Part shown: piece after piece, positions 19,292 to 32,432 of the stretch
How the letters are laid out: each line of letters begins with the position of its first letter
How positions within the stretch are numbered: the stretch's first letter is position 1
Source: Cycas panzhihuaensis
Lineage: Eukaryota; Cycadophyta
Direction of reading: 5' to 3'
Assembly (NCBI GenBank): GCA_023213395.1
Contig: CM041465.1
Coordinates: forward strand, 113,591,741 to 113,655,740
DNA: 64,000 nucleotides
Made by a program: the position numbers and the translations under genes
Notes under the pieces: model-generated
Told to the model about the DNA's origin: nothing
Seen by the model: the letters and a program-made list of their open reading frames with translations, nothing else
The model's database searches: none

Positions 19292-22059
19292 TGTTTCCCT
19301 GCTTCCACGAATAGATATGGGGAGATCGACTCAGGTAAGTGCAGGTATGTTTCTCACCTTAGTTTGGCTTTTTGTGAGGAGTGTTTGCTTTCATGTTATG
19401 TATTTCGTAGATGGATTGTACCATCTATGCCTATTTAGCCTATGACGACTATAGCGGGGGCACACTCCTAGCGAGTGTGACACCCCGGTGGCCACATCAC
19501 TTCCTGTAATCTACCCTACTCCCCTTAAGACTCACTTGACTTACATGATGTTCACTCGTATGTCGACTCACTGCCATTTGGCCTCCTTATTGCACCCTTG
19601 AGTCCCATGATTGCCTTTCTTATGGCTTTTGGTCTGTTGCTTGCCTATGAGTAGGTGGGTCCGTCTCCCTGCCGGCCTCCTAACATATTGGTCCATAGCC
19701 TTGGCTGGCTGTTTGGGCTAGTTTAGTTTTCTGGTCCCACACCGCGGTAAATTCCGCGGTACTGCAAAGTTTACCGCAGTACCGTGAACTTTCCCATGGT
19801 GCGACTGTTATAATTTATTTTTCTAAACTACCGTGGAAATTCTTGCATTTATTACAGAATTGCCACATGTCTTTCAACCCATCTCAGTGCCAGCCAAGCC
19901 TTAATCGGTCGATTAGGGTTGGGGCTGAGTATTTAAGCCCATCTCAACTTATTTTTAGGATCTTTTTGCTCTCTTTAGAAGGATTACAAGGAAAAAATGC
20001 CTTGTTGTCTGCTCTCTTCTACTGCTCAGTTGCATTTCTAGGACCTGCAACTACTCTTTAGTCCCTAGCTCTCCTTTGGCTTCGCTATGACATATTCATA
20101 GCTCATTGCACACCTTGGAGAGGGCCTCCTTGAGGAGTTTTCAGGGTCTCCTTGCCTAGGCAGTCACTAAGTGGTCCCAAAAGCAAGATTTCCTCCAGCC
20201 ATCTCAGCAGGGGCTCCATACCTGCTGTACTCTAGCCTTTCCTCAGATTTTTCAACCTCTTCTCAGTAGGCTTTTGCAGAGGCAAATGCCTCCCATTTTC
20301 TCTAAAGGTATTTATTGGTTCAAGGTCCTTCTTTTATCTAGTTTATGCCCAGTTTTGTATGTTTTTTACTAATTTGCCTTATCTTGTTTCAAGGGTTGTT
20401 TCTTTCCTTTCCCTTGGACTTTTTTTCTCTATTGTTTAGGCCTCTTTTCCTCTGTTTTACGAACAGGACAGTGGCCAAAGAGGGCTCTATAAGGTTTGGG
20501 ATAGAGCTGGGTGGATTCCGTACCACCTTTGCGCTCCCTAAGAGGCTCCTGCCCTCCAAACCTTCCTCTTTGCGCCCGTGCTATTCCTGGAGTGGGCAAG
20601 GGATTAATAGGTTATTTCCAGCCACTAAAATCAGCATTGGCACTTGTTGCAGTGCTGGTTTGTAAGGTTATTTCCCTCATCCAGACAATGCATAAGCCCT
20701 AGTTACTTTTCTTTGCTTAGCCCTTCTCTCAATGCGTCGGTTTGCTTCCTATAACACTCTGGATCATTGAGGGATTCTTTGGGCTCTTTTGCACCTCTGC
20801 TGCCCCAATTTCTAGCCAACTATATAGCCATACCCTCTCTGCCTTGTGGCTTCTTGAGGGAGGGTAGGGTTACTCTTTAAGGGAGGTGGGCCACTCCGAG
20901 GCTTACCTATCTACTTACCATTCATTTGAGTAGTTTTTACCATAGTTTGTTGCTGCAACCTTATGATTCATGAACACTAACATATATGTATAGAGATTTA
21001 TTTTTGGTATATGTATACATGTGTTGTTGGGACTCTACCTTGTGTTGCTAGCCTCCTTTCTCTGAAAAGGAATATTTGCACTTACTTGCAAGTACACGGA
21101 GGACGCGAGGGACTTCTCCCTTTCTCTCTCTTGTGGGTAAGGGCATTTACTCATATTTTATTATAGCATCTCATTTTTTGCTATTACTTTTCTTTTCCCT
21201 TTCTTGGCACTTTAGTGTCGCTTTCCGGGGAAGGTAAGGAAGCCCCACGCTTCGTCCTACGGCGACCCCTCTTTTGTTACGCTTCATGGAGTGATTCAGA
21301 CACCTTGTGGGAGCGTCACCGCTTCGATCACATCTTCATTCCGAGTATGTGTTCTCGCTTCATTTTATTTTCTTTCTTTTAGAAGATTTTGCATGGTAGT
21401 AATTAGACCACTTAAAAGGAAAAGGATATCAACTCTCTTTTTTGTTTACATTCTGTATGTTATATCTTATACACCACATCTATCATAGGAAAGGGTTTTA
21501 GGAAGTTCTTCCCTTCAACCTTTCCTTTCGGCTTGTAAACTTCGCCCTTGCCCTCTTGGCTTGTCATATTCAGTTTAGTTTATTTGTGTGTGTCCTAGCA
21601 CCCTCTTTTCTCTAGATTACTCTTTCAAAGGGGGAAACTCTTGATCGATCGATCATTCCTGCTCCCTTAATTCTCCTTCAGTTTTCTTCCACCTAGCTGG
21701 GCAACCAAGAAGATCTTAACCGTAGGCTATTCACCTACTTTGCGTCTACTCGTTTCCCTCCACTATAGGGAAACCTTTGAGGGATTCTCTCCCTTCCCTT
21801 CCGGCCATCCAAGGATGGGAGGACTCTTCTCCAGGATCTATCTAGGCTATTCTTCTACCTCCCTTCTTTCTAGTTGAAGTGGGGAACCACCTTTAGGTAG
21901 CTGGGTACCATCTGCAGGTCTCGAACTTGCGCTCCGGTGCACGGGGCACCCTGCGTGGTACTTACCTTACTTGTAGGTTCCTATCTGAACCCAATAGTAC
22001 CATCAATCATCCTCGCTATCCATACACAGCTAGGTGGTTATCCCATAGACACGCATCCA
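19292..22059 (+). repeat. 3' LTR of the Tat-like element
   Basis: Partner of 2722-5491, same length within two bases, ends ATCCA. Differences are mostly C/T and G/A. The next bases continue the copia body of tandem unit A. Confidence 0.92.
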
Positions 22060-22179
22060 AAAATGTTACACACCACTTAATTGAAATCAAAATAATTAGG
22101 AACTAACTTATAATCCTTAATGAACCACTTTCAAACCATGATTTAGTCTCTAACATCATGAACATCTAATCCATAGAAT

Positions 22180-23130
22180 ATAACTCCTTTGTCTCCAAAT
22201 TACATGATAATTATTCCAATATAGACTTCATGAACTTTGAGGAACTCTTATTACAAGAGAAGAATATACTCAACCGACTTGGGTCGACATCTATATCTGA
22301 TCCTGTTCCTACCTTTATAGCCCATAACTCAGAAAAGCATAAGACTATCAATAGACCAACTTAACAACTTAGTCAACACCAAGACTTAACTTAACACTTG
22401 GATTCTCTGACCATATCTCAAGAGCCATATCAACAACCAACCTAACAAAAGTAATAACCAATTGACACCTCCTCCTCTCATCTAAGTCATTGGCATCAAT
22501 AGTCTTAATACCAGCCATATGCACAACTTTAAAAGAATTAATAGGTTAGACCAAATATTAGTTACCTTTACTATGATAAAAAAAGACACTTAGTTGTTGA
22601 ATGCAAGAGACGACAAGTTGATTCACAACTCTTTTAAAATCAAGGGAGCCAATCATATGGGTGTCACTTCTAATAAGCTACCTCTTATTATCAACAATTA
22701 GGCCTAATCTACTAATAAGGAGCACCCTCATATCAATAACGAGGTCCTAGTTACTCTCAATAGAGACAAGGAGGCCCATATTTCCAATAAAAAGGCCTTA
22801 TTCAATAGTAAGAAGGGCCATCATTTGAACCACAAGGCCAATTCTATCAATATAATTAGAATCTGAGACCCACTCAAGGAGAAAGACCTCAAAATAAGCA
22901 ATAATTTACTATAAAAAATTAAAGGAACCATCATAATAATCAATAATAGGGAAGTAATGTGGTAGGTAATTAGGATTCCTCCTTTCATAACCTATTATTT
23001 GCAATTCTTTCTTCACAGCTTGATGAGGATGCATGGCTCCTTAACTCATGTGCAATAAGACATATGATCAGATTAGAAAAATGTTAGAGGAGACGTACCC
23101 AATCGATACTCAAACTATCATATTTAGGGG
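22180..23130 (+). pseudogene. Copia gag and protease relic (unit A)
   Basis: Weak gag with lists of short, repeated Lys/Asn-rich segments. Protease near 23028: DEDAWLLNSCAIRHMI, where copia proteases have WLLDSGA(T/S)xHM. The catalytic D-S-G has become N-S-C, so this copy is inactive. Confidence 0.7.
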
Positions 23131-23499
23131 TAACTTGACTTATAATAATGATCAAAATTGGTAGGGCTCCAATAGCCTTGAAGGACACTAATAGGAGACA
23201 CCACATCAATAATATGTTCCTTACACCTTAATAGATGAACTTGCTCTTTATGAATGAAGTAAGTAAATATAATTTATATGTCCTCTTTGGCTAGGGTATT
23301 AGTAGAATCATATATCATGCAACATGCAAACTTATGGCCATAGGACATGAAGATGGTGGATTATATAGGTTGAGTGGTATCCCCCTTACCACTACTCCAT
23401 AAAATAAATCTTATTCAATGCCCAACATAGCTCAAATTGATAAGGTAAATGAAGTGATTAATGAAGAGTCCTCTTGTATATAAGAACCAGATAAAATCT

Positions 23500-24466
23500 T
23501 ATATTGAAAGGAAATTGTCATCTCAAATAGCTCCAAAGAACACCTATGGCATCAACGCCGTACTCATTTAAATATGCAAAGCTTGGACCTCATGTTTAAG
23601 CACTAAATAGTACATGGTTTATATAAAATTAAGAGGTATAACAACATATGTGAGGCTTGCCTAATAGAAAAGCACTAAAGAGAAAAAATTCCTTCTAAGA
23701 ATGCATGGAGATCCTTAACGCCATTAGAGATGGTCCACCTAATATTTGCAAGTTGGTACCTGTCTAACCACTTAATAAAAACTGGAATTTCATCACATTC
23801 ATAGATGACTTCTCAAGGAAAATATGGGTCTCTTTCATTAGAAATAAGTATAAAACCCTAAATAAATTCAAAGAGTTCAAAGCTGCCATAGAAAAGAAAA
23901 GTAGAAAGATAATCAAGCTCCTTAGATCTGATAATGGTTGTGAGTATATTTCTAATCAGTTCAACATTTTGGGCAAGGAACATGGCATCCAACATCAGTT
24001 CTCAACTCACCACACACCTCAACAAAACGATGTAGTCAAAAGAATGAATTAGACTTTGATAAATAAAGGAAAAGCCATGCTTAGTGTTGTAAATCTTACC
24101 ACCAAATCTTTAGTTGATGCCACAACTATAGCTACTTATCTAACCAACATAAGTCCTAGAATTACAGTTAGGAATATTACTCTTGAAGAAGTTTGGTCAG
24201 GTCAGAAACCATCGATAACATCCGTGAAGATCTTTGGATGTATGGCATATAAAAATATTTCAAAGGACAACAAAATGAAGCTTCATGACCAGAGCCTGAA
24301 ATGCATATTCCTTAGCTATGTAGTTGGTTGTAAATCTTATAAAGTATTTGATATGGTTGGGAACCAAGCTTACTTAACACAGGATATAATATTTAGAGAA
24401 GATTCATATGACCTACCTCCACCTCAACCTTATATTATAGCAGTAGAAGAAGTCCGTGCATCTTAA
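23500..24466 (+). pseudogene. Copia integrase relic (unit A)
   Basis: Zinc-finger Cys CEACL near 23650, then the core with IDDFSRKIWVSF (Asp), LLRSDNGCEYIS (Asp) and QQNDVVKRMN, where the catalytic Glu (usually V-E-R-x-N) is Lys. After a TAG the C-terminal domain is open for 136 codons from 24056 with EEVWSGQKPSITSVKIFGC and CIFLSYV, the family's usual KxxFLGY region. Confidence 0.88.
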
Positions 24467-24639
24467 GTGACTCTTGGATAAATTGTGGAGCCACCAATAC
24501 TAGCCTCCTCCTACACTCCAGCTCCTTCATTAATACCAGTAGCATCTACATCAACAACTCAAGAAAGTATATCTTTACCTCCAATTTTAGTTGATGACCT
24601 TCAAGTGGAAGCCACTAGCATTCAAGTACCTCTTAATGG

Positions 24640-25250
24640 GTATAACAATTATTAATGGATGTTCCTCCTCCAATAACTATAAAAGGCCTTATAAAATATG
24701 ACATTCACAAAGCTCGCCTTATAATAAGAGGTTTTAAATAACAAGAGGAGATTAATTATGATGAGACCTTTGTATCGATAGCCAACGTGATCACATTCCA
24801 TTTGGTTATGTCCTTAGCAATCTAATTTAATTAGCATATTTAGCAAATGGATGTGAAGGGTGCTTTTCTCAATAGAGACCTTAAAGAAAAGGTTTATATG
24901 AAACAACACCCCAGTATGTAGACTCGAAAAAGTCATCTATAGACTGAAACAAGCACAATGTGCCTAGTGTATAAAGATTGATGCCATCCTTAACTAGCAT
25001 GGATTCAATTGTTTACCCTATAACCTAAATCTCTATATTCGGGTTAGAGATAATTTGACCACAATTATTATTCTCTATGTAGATGATCTTGCAATCATTG
25101 ATAATGACACAAATGGCCTTGCTTGGCTTCAATCATAATTGAAAAGTAACTTTGAGATGATAGATCTTAGCTTACACCACTACTTCCTTGAATATTATAT
25201 TTGACAAGAACTAATACACATCTTCTTGACTTGAACAATGTATGCCAATG
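24640..25250 (+). pseudogene. Copia reverse transcriptase relic (unit A)
   Basis: Fragments in three frames: YDETFVSIANVI (from YxETFAPVA), QMDVKGAFLNRDLKEKVYM (catalytic Asp) and ILYVDDLAII (YVDD intact). A short segment present in unit B (37836-37866) is missing here. Confidence 0.85.
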
Positions 25251-25499
25251 AGATTTTAGAAATATTCAGGATAAAAATATATAAAATAGCACCAATTCCT
25301 ATGGAGAAAGGAACTAAGCCAAACCTAGATAAACAAGGAAAGCCTTTTGATACCACTTTATACCGATAATTAGTTGGAAGCCTCATCTGTAGGGATCTAT
25401 TGTAGGTATATGTTATAACCAAAAGTGCATCATTAGAAAGTCTCTATAAGGATTCTCAAATATATCCATGTCACACCTCAGTTTGGCCTTAGGTAAAAC

Positions 25500-25996
25500 C
25501 AATCTAATTCCCCTATACTAAAGGGACATACAGATGTTGGATGGGCAGATTACCAAGACACTCACAACTAAACTTCAGGTTATTATTTTGACATAAATTT
25601 AGCTGCAATTTCATGGAGTTGTAATAAGCAGCCAAGTGTTTCTATCTCCTCCATCAAAATAGAATATAAAATAGTTGTCCATCATACAACTGAGTTCATT
25701 TATCTTAGAAGCATTCTTGCCGACTTAGACTTCAACAACATGCACCCATCATCCTCTATTACCACAATCAAAGTGTATTAGAGATGGAATCCTATATTTC
25801 GTGATAGAACCAAGCACATTGAGGTCCATCATCACTTCATCCATGGGCATGTCTAGAACAGAGAAGTTGATTTCGTCTATCATCCAATTGAGGACCAAGT
25901 TATGGACATCTTCACCAAAGCTCTTAATAAGTCAAAGTTTAAAAAGTTTAGACATGACCTTAGTATCATAAGAAATGAAGCTCCTATTAAGAGATG
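25500..25996 (+). pseudogene. Copia RNase H relic (unit A)
   Basis: Readable as ADYQDTHN, SGYYFDINLAAISWS, then RTKHIEVHHHFI and EDQVMDIFTKALNKSKF, the C-terminal hallmarks of copia polyprotein. Ends at a weak purine tract (TTAAGAGATGG) before the LTR. Confidence 0.88.
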
Positions 25997-25997
25997 G

Positions 25998-26270
25998 TGT
26001 TAAAACCATGTACTAACACCCATCATTTTTTATATTTCATATAATCTGTACACATTGTATAATATTAAGGTGACCCTTTGTTATAATTTAATGTTATTAT
26101 ATAAACTAGTCAGGTCTGCCTTATTTATTGCTTAGTCAACCTATTGTATCTTTCAAATATTAGCAAGTTGCCTATAAATTAGGACGTGCACCATTGTATT
26201 ATACATTGGATTATGATTAATGTAAAAGCTCCTCCCAAATAGAGCTCTACGTGGTGACAAATGCACCCGT
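25998..26270 (+). repeat. Copia 3' LTR (unit A)
   Basis: Starts TGTTAAAACC after the purine tract. CCTATAAATTAGGACG is a likely TATA box. The right end cannot be fixed because no second LTR is present; the bound given is approximate. Unit B has the same LTR at 38978. Confidence 0.6.
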
Positions 26271-27252
26271 ACTTTGTCCATCTAAGTTATGCTTATTTAT
26301 TTCACACATTTTATTGCATAGTTATATTATTTTACTTAATATATTGATCAAAGCACATGATTTCTTAGATTCTAAAGTATTTAACACTAGAGATGTCCTT
26401 TGTAAGGAGTTCCTTAACAATTTCTAAACCTTGACCCATGCAAAGGTTTTTGTACTTTGATAACTCTTAGGTAATCTCTATTAACTTCCTTGTTTATGTG
26501 TGTATATAAATAGTGCAAAGTTTATACAAATTGTTTAAATCACATTGATGGAGAGCTTACAATGTAATCGTTGATTAACTCCCTACCAACCCCATAGAAT
26601 TAGACAATTGTATGTATTTAACTAAATGCCTTAAAAATAGCACCATTGCATCATGCTTATCACGTTTACTTCCCATAATGTTATGCTTACTAGTAATAAT
26701 ACACATACCTAGCTACTAACTACCATATTACCTTGTATAACATAATAGTTTTCATTTTGTTTAGTCTTCATAGATATCAATTTTAATAACTCTTATTATA
26801 TACAAGTTAGTACCATTCTTGAATTTAAGTCTCTTATAACCTTCGATTATGGTTAACCTCCTAACATTATTTCTTTCACTATCATCTAAACAATCATAGC
26901 TTGCATATCGAGATCATCACATTTATGAAAATACCCTTAATACTCATTGAATTAATACTCCATAACTCTATTTCTAAAGTACCTACATTCATTGCGTTCA
27001 CTTACACCACCCACATACTTCTAATCCCCACCTTGTTTCCCTACCAATTATTCTCATCTCTTATTTATGTGATAATATATTCAACATTTATAACTTCATT
27101 GCCAAATATACCACGTGTATCTACCTTACCTTTCACATTGTTAGGTATCACCCTTCTCTTGATTATCACTTTTGAAAACTATCATCCATGAATACGAAAA
27201 TGATTAGCATTGTTAAATTTATCCATCCCTATATCTTAGTTGATCCATTGTC
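26271..27252. repeat. Unidentified AT-rich part of unit A
   Basis: Matches 39241-40230. The frame 26901-27191 is partly kept in unit B (39883-40176), as expected from duplication; it shows no domain and I do not call it a gene. Confidence 0.6.
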
Positions 27253-27720
27253 ATGATAGCTAATGGATTTGTCACATCTTCTCTAGTTTATGGTCAAGAA
27301 TCTATAATTCCCATTAAAAGTAAAATTCATTCCCTTTATTTAGATATCTATAACCAAATTTTGTATTGCATAGCATTTGAGACTTGGCTCATTAAGCTAG
27401 AAAAGGTTGGTGAAGATTGTCTGCATGACTTAAACAATCTAGAAGATATCAAAATGCAACCTAATTTAACATATGAACAAACTATTTTTCTTTCTTTCTT
27501 TTACCCTATTGAACTCATTTTCTTTTTTACAAAGCTAATGATGAATTTGCATTAATAAATTTCATTCTTATTGTCACGGTATTTTTGTAGTAATCGAGGT
27601 TATTAATAGTGGTTCATATCATGTTTCCATCATCTCTGATAAACTCCACTGTAATCCTTCTAGTATAATCCATCTCAAACGTTGTATCCATAAATGATAT
27701 TTCCAAATAACCATTGATTG
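27253..27720 (+). pseudogene. Ty3/gypsy integrase fragment (unit A)
   Basis: Encodes TSSLVYGQESIIPIK, the conserved integrase block (T-P-F-x-L-V-Y-G-x-E-x-x-x-P), then LEKVGEDCLHDLNNLED, and in a shifted frame SYHVSIISDK resembling the end of a GPY module. Only this piece of a gypsy pol is seen; repeated at about 40235-40690. An older insertion remnant carried inside the unit. Confidence 0.75.
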
Positions 27721-28320
27721 AGTTCTTTCTATTTTCTATTATTTATATTTATTATGGTTTATTTGTGCTTGAGTTCTTGTCATTAACACACTTTTCAAGC
27801 TTTTTCTCATTTCCATTAATAATGTTTAAGAGAGCCTTAATTTTGAGTATGTAAGCTATCATTTAATACCATGTTATTGCCTATGGTTTCTATCTTACAT
27901 TTTGATCATCATATATACGTTCTACTAGCAACAACCCAAGTCCTTTATAAATAAGTACCTTTAACAATTTCAAACTGAAGACATGGTGGTAGGGTTTTAG
28001 ATAAGGTTCTAGAGAAAGGTGGAGTATGAACTATTATTTTAAGTAAATGAGAGCATTAATGGTATGAAGCATCTTTAGAAAATAATGAGTTGACTCAGTT
28101 TCACATGAGCCATGCTAGTTTCCTTAGTTGTGTCCTTAATGTGGTTCTTTGTGAAGTATTCTAGTTTTTAGTGTGACGAGAAGTATTAGCAAGGGCATAG
28201 TCGTTCAATAAAATTACTCCATGCTATCCTTCCCTAAGGGAAGAGGATGGGGAGGAGTTCTAAACAAAGAGACATACTAAATAAGGACATGCCTATGGTG
28301 TCTCTATGTGTTGTGGGCCA
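27721..28320. repeat. Unit A end, non-coding
   Basis: No coding seen. Matches 40691-41280 and leads into the kinase relic of the next unit. Confidence 0.6.
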
Positions 28321-28359
28321 CCTTAGCTATAAGTCAGCCGCACATATACCTGGATCCAT

Positions 28360-29116
28360 ATATAATAGTAAGCTTAGATCGAGCTTATACGATTTATTAT
28401 GTAGAAACAATCACTAGTCCTTGTCTATTATTCTGATTCTAGAATTTGCATATCACCTCTTAGAGGATGTTGCATTCATTCATGAGCTCTCTCTCTCACA
28501 TACTGATATAAATCTTGAGAACATTCTTTTTGTCTCCTCAGAATATGTGTATCTACTTGACAAGAACTCTTCGGATCGTAAGAATAATTATAAGTGCATC
28601 TCCTCGTGAAGTGCATTTAAACTCATAGATATTCGTAATGCCACATTCGAGAACCAATACCATGGCAAGGTAGTTACCATGAGTGGATACCGAGAACCTG
28701 AGGTGGTAATGGGTATTGGATGGAGTTATCCTATTGATTTGTGGAGTGTTGGGTGCATTTTGGTAGAATTCTTCTATGGAAATGTCCTTTTTCTGACTGA
28801 TGATGATTTCAAGAACCTTGCAATGATGAAACGAATATTGGGACCAATTCCTCAATATATGATAAAATGGGCTAATGATTGTGGAAGGGAGTACATTAGA
28901 AATGGTAGGGAACTTAACTGGCCATGGGGGGCTGCATCGAGAGACTGAGTTCGAGTAATCTAGAGATTGCCTCACCTACAGAATCTTGCCAATCAAAATG
29001 GGGATCCCTCATCAGAAGCCCTCATTTATTTGCTTCGTGGTTTGTTGAAGTTTGACCCAAGGGAGCGTATGTCCATTAAGGAAGCTTTGAAGCACCATTT
29101 CTTCAAACTAAAATGA
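28360..29116 (+). pseudogene. LAMMER/AFC-type kinase pseudogene, copy B
   Basis: Same truncated start as copy A. Catalytic loop LSHTDINLENIL keeps the Asp but not the Lys-Pro; DFG reads D-I-R. The activation and P+1 region (PEVVMGIGWSYPIDLWSVGCIL) is intact. The family signature reads NLAMMKRILGPIPQYM, so the Glu of LAMMER is Lys. A TGA after GAASRD and another stop follow; it ends ALKHHFFKLK with TGA. Intronless. Not functional. Confidence 0.88.
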
Positions 29117-31034
29117 ATGTATATGTAGTCCCTAGGAACCACTCGCTCTTGGAAGTATGTCATCTACGTTATGTTGTCAATATTAGTAACGTCCAAACAC
29201 AATGAAAGAAAATAACTTTTAGGCTCTTTATCCGTCTAGTAAACATTTTGATTCTTAAATTTAATTATTTTTTGTCATTAGTTTTCTATTTGATTCAAAA
29301 TAATGAATTGCCATTTATTTACTTTAAATTACATCAACATCATGCATAGAAATTAGTTCAACAATAATTATTTGACATTAATCCCTTAAACAACAAGAAG
29401 ATATAAATTATTTTATTGCATATATAAAATAAATCAAGATTCATAATATCTCAAAAGACTTATTCTTTTACAAATAAGGTAGATCACTTTCTTTGTACCT
29501 AAATTTAATCATTAGATGAGAGAGGTGATCTTTTGGCCTTATGAGAGAAGAGTCTTATGATTCATATTCTGATTGGCCTAATGGAGGGTATCTATCCTGA
29601 CTATGCATTTATATGTGTGGTCTCGACAACTGAGTGAACTCTATGGATCTTATTAAGAGTAGTGACCTTTTTTTATTTTACCTATTAGGGCTTAAGGCTA
29701 GTTGGAGTTAAATGCATGCACTATTAGGCTATCTCAAACTTATGTGAGATGAGTCACTAGCATTGATAATTTTCCAAGAACCTACCTATGATCATATGGA
29801 TCCTATGGTCTTAACTCCTTTAGGTGTCTTACTCTTGTTAGTGCCTTCTCATATTTTAAGATTGACTCTAGTCTTTTAGGTGTATTTAAGTGTCTCGTTT
29901 AGGATAGGACATTCTTCTTTGTGAAGGGTATCTACAGTAGGCCAAGCATATAGTTTTCTCAATAGTTTGGGCATGTATGCTCTAGTGGACCTCTTAGATT
30001 TTGACAGCTTTCTTATTAGGTGATGTTTGATCTCTCTATAGGTATTTTCTATGAGGATAGATCAATTTTATCTCTATTATTTTAGTTAATTTAGTACTTT
30101 TCCTTTACTCTCTCTTCATGCATTATTATTTTTTCACATGCCTTCTTGCGCCATTAGTATATTGCATCATGGTTAAGTTGTTCCTTCTTCCATAACCTCT
30201 ACCGTATTGGTTTCTTTTACATCTATTAAAATAGTGTTTACTCATATTATAGTTATCCATATCACAAATATAACACCATGTACTTTATTTTTTTACCATA
30301 TTATTCCTCTCATTTAGGTCACATTCTTTACTACAATATGAATTATTATCACAAATGTGACACCACTTCTTCAATTAGGGTTTGTTACCCCTATATTTTT
30401 GAATTCTTCTTCTCCTTACTAACTTGTGGTTTCTTTCTTTATAACTTTAACCTTGTGACTTCCTTCTTAAAGGCTTCTACTTTTGAAGTCTCCTTTATTT
30501 TTTTTACTTAATAGCAAGGTTTATTTATATTTTAGCTTCTTAATTATTATATTTTATCTCGTGATCTCAATAATAAGGTTTATGGCTGCCCTTTTAAATG
30601 TCCATTTCTTTCTCAAAGTCTAATACTAACTCATGTGTGCAATGGAAGAATTTAAATGGATGAGTCATGTTATGGCCCTTACTTTAGAATTTAGCCCATT
30701 TATGAAATAGTTTCTCATATTATAATCCCTAATTTTTTCTCTATTCATAATACTTACAACTTTAATATTTATTTTTCATATGTGCATAAATAATAATTCT
30801 ACTAGCCTTTATGTCATTTCCTTGAGAGATAACTCCACTACCTCATTACTTTAAAACGTTTATAATCTATCCTTAAATTACTTCATAATATTCTCCCATC
30901 ACTTAGTTGGGTATAATTATTTGCGCCAAGCATAGCGTACACCCTATAATGAATAGGTGAATCTAAAATTAATCTTATTTTCTTGACTTATCTTATTTAC
31001 GTTCATAAAGTTTTGATAAAGGTATACATTTTTT
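29117..31034. repeat. Non-coding tail of tandem unit B
   Basis: Matches 791-2721. No coding seen. Crosses into the copia body without interruption at 31029-31048, the empty counterpart of the Tat insertion site. Confidence 0.8.
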
Positions 31035-32228
31035 GGAAACCTTACACCCCACTTGACTGATGTCAAAATAATTAGGAACCAACTTATAATCCTTAATGAA
31101 CCACTTTTAAAGTATGATTTAATCTCTAGCATCATGAACATCCTAACCATAGAATATAACTCATTGTCTTCAAATTACATGATAATTATTCCAAAATAGA
31201 CTTCATGGCCTTTGTGGAACTCTTCTTACAAGAGGAGAATATATGTAACTTACTTAGGATGACATCTATATCTGACCTCGCTCCTACCTTTACATCCTAA
31301 ATCTCAGAAAAACGTAAGACTATCAATAGATCATCTCAACAACTTAGTCAACACCAAGATCTATCTCAACACATGGATTCCCTGACCATATCTCAAGAGT
31401 CATATCAACAACCAACCTAACAGAAGTAATAACCAATTGGAACTTCCTCCTCCCATCTAAGTCATTGTCATCAACAGTCTCAAAACCAGCCATATGCATA
31501 ACTTTAAAAGAATTAATAGGTTAGACCAAATCTCAGTTGCCTCTACTATGATAAAAGAATGCTTAGTTATTTAATGTAATAGAGGACAAGTTGATTCATA
31601 GCTCTTGTAAAATCAAGGGAGCTAATCATATGGGCCTCACTTCTAATAAGCTACCTCTTATTATCAACAATTATACCTAATATACTAATAAAGAGCATCC
31701 TCATATCAACAAGGAGGTCTTAGTTACTCTCAATAGAGATAAGGATATTAATGAGGATCGTACCTTCTACAAGGAGCCCCTTTTCCATAATATTGAGGTC
31801 CTATTTTATAATAAAGAGGCCTATATTTCAAATTAAAAGGCCTTATTCAATAGTAAGAAGGTCCAACATTCCAACGACAAGGCCAATTCTACCAACATAA
31901 CTAGAATTTGAGATACTCTCAAGGAGAAAGACCTCAAAATAAGTAACAATTCACTATAAAAAATTTAAGGAACCATCATAATAATCAATAATAGGGAAGC
32001 AATATGGTAGACAATTAGGATTCCTCCTTCCATAACCTATTCTTTGCAGCTCTTTCTTCACAACTTGATGAGGATGTATGGCTCCTTGACTTAGGTGTAA
32101 TGAGATATATGATCAGATTAGAAAAAGTGTTAGAAGAGACCAACCCAATCAATACTCAAATTATCACATTTGGGGATAATTTGACTTATAATAATATCCA
32201 AAATTGGTAGGGTTCCAATATCCTTAGC
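31035..32228 (+). pseudogene. Copia gag and protease relic (unit B)
   Basis: Counterpart of 22060-23185. The protease box near 32079 reads DEDVWLLDLGVMRYMI; here Asp and Gly survive where unit A has Asn and Cys. No open frame. Broken off at the copia insertion. Confidence 0.75.
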
Positions 32229-32432
32229 ACTTTAGATGAATAAATATAGATCAAAGTCTATCTTTGATGTGACATCATTTTTGTCATAATGTGAATATTA
32301 TTCATTTGTTGGTTTTCATCTGTAAGGGTTTCCCATGGCAATATGGTATCCTGTTTTATCTACTTCTGCTTGTTATCTACTTGATGTAAAAGATCCTATC
32401 GATCTTGTTTTCTTCAGTTACAATTTTTAACA
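32229..32432 (+). repeat. Truncated 5' LTR of the inserted copia element
   Basis: Matches 36134-36341 (ACTTTAGAT...TAACA). The first 118 bp or so are missing. Followed by the primer site. Confidence 0.85.

Larger units (their letters stand above)
2722..22059 (+). mobile_element. Tat/Ogre-like Ty3/gypsy LTR retrotransposon, RT-less, interrupted
   Basis: Two direct LTRs of about 2.77 kb (TGTTTCC...ATCCA) bound an internal region with primer site, gag, retropepsin and an integrase C-terminal domain in sense, then an antisense gene and a separate RNase H frame. Without the chromovirus inside it the element is about 12.9 kb. The long LTRs, the 'TGGCAACC' primer site, the second RNase H of RVT_3 type and the antisense frame are the marks of the Tat lineage. 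Reverse transcriptase, the first RNase H and the integrase core are absent between protease and integrase C-terminus, so the copy is non-autonomous. Flanks read GAAAC on the left and AAAAT on the right, a target duplication with two C/T-type changes. The paralogous uninterrupted site is at 31029-31048. LTRs differ at roughly 10% of positions in the first 290 bases, judged by eye. Confidence 0.88.
22060..26270 (+). mobile_element. Copia (Ty1) relic of tandem unit A
   Basis: Body of a Ty1/copia element without a visible 5' LTR; order gag, protease, integrase, RT, RNase H, 3' LTR is that of copia. It matches 31035-39240 (unit B) throughout. Many stops and shifts in every domain. The left end continues the unit that was split by the Tat-like element. 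Confidence 0.9.

Noticed and set aside
26901-27191. Frame kept in both tandem units (39883-40176)
   Set aside because: Conservation is explained by duplication; the unit B version has a shift and there is no domain.
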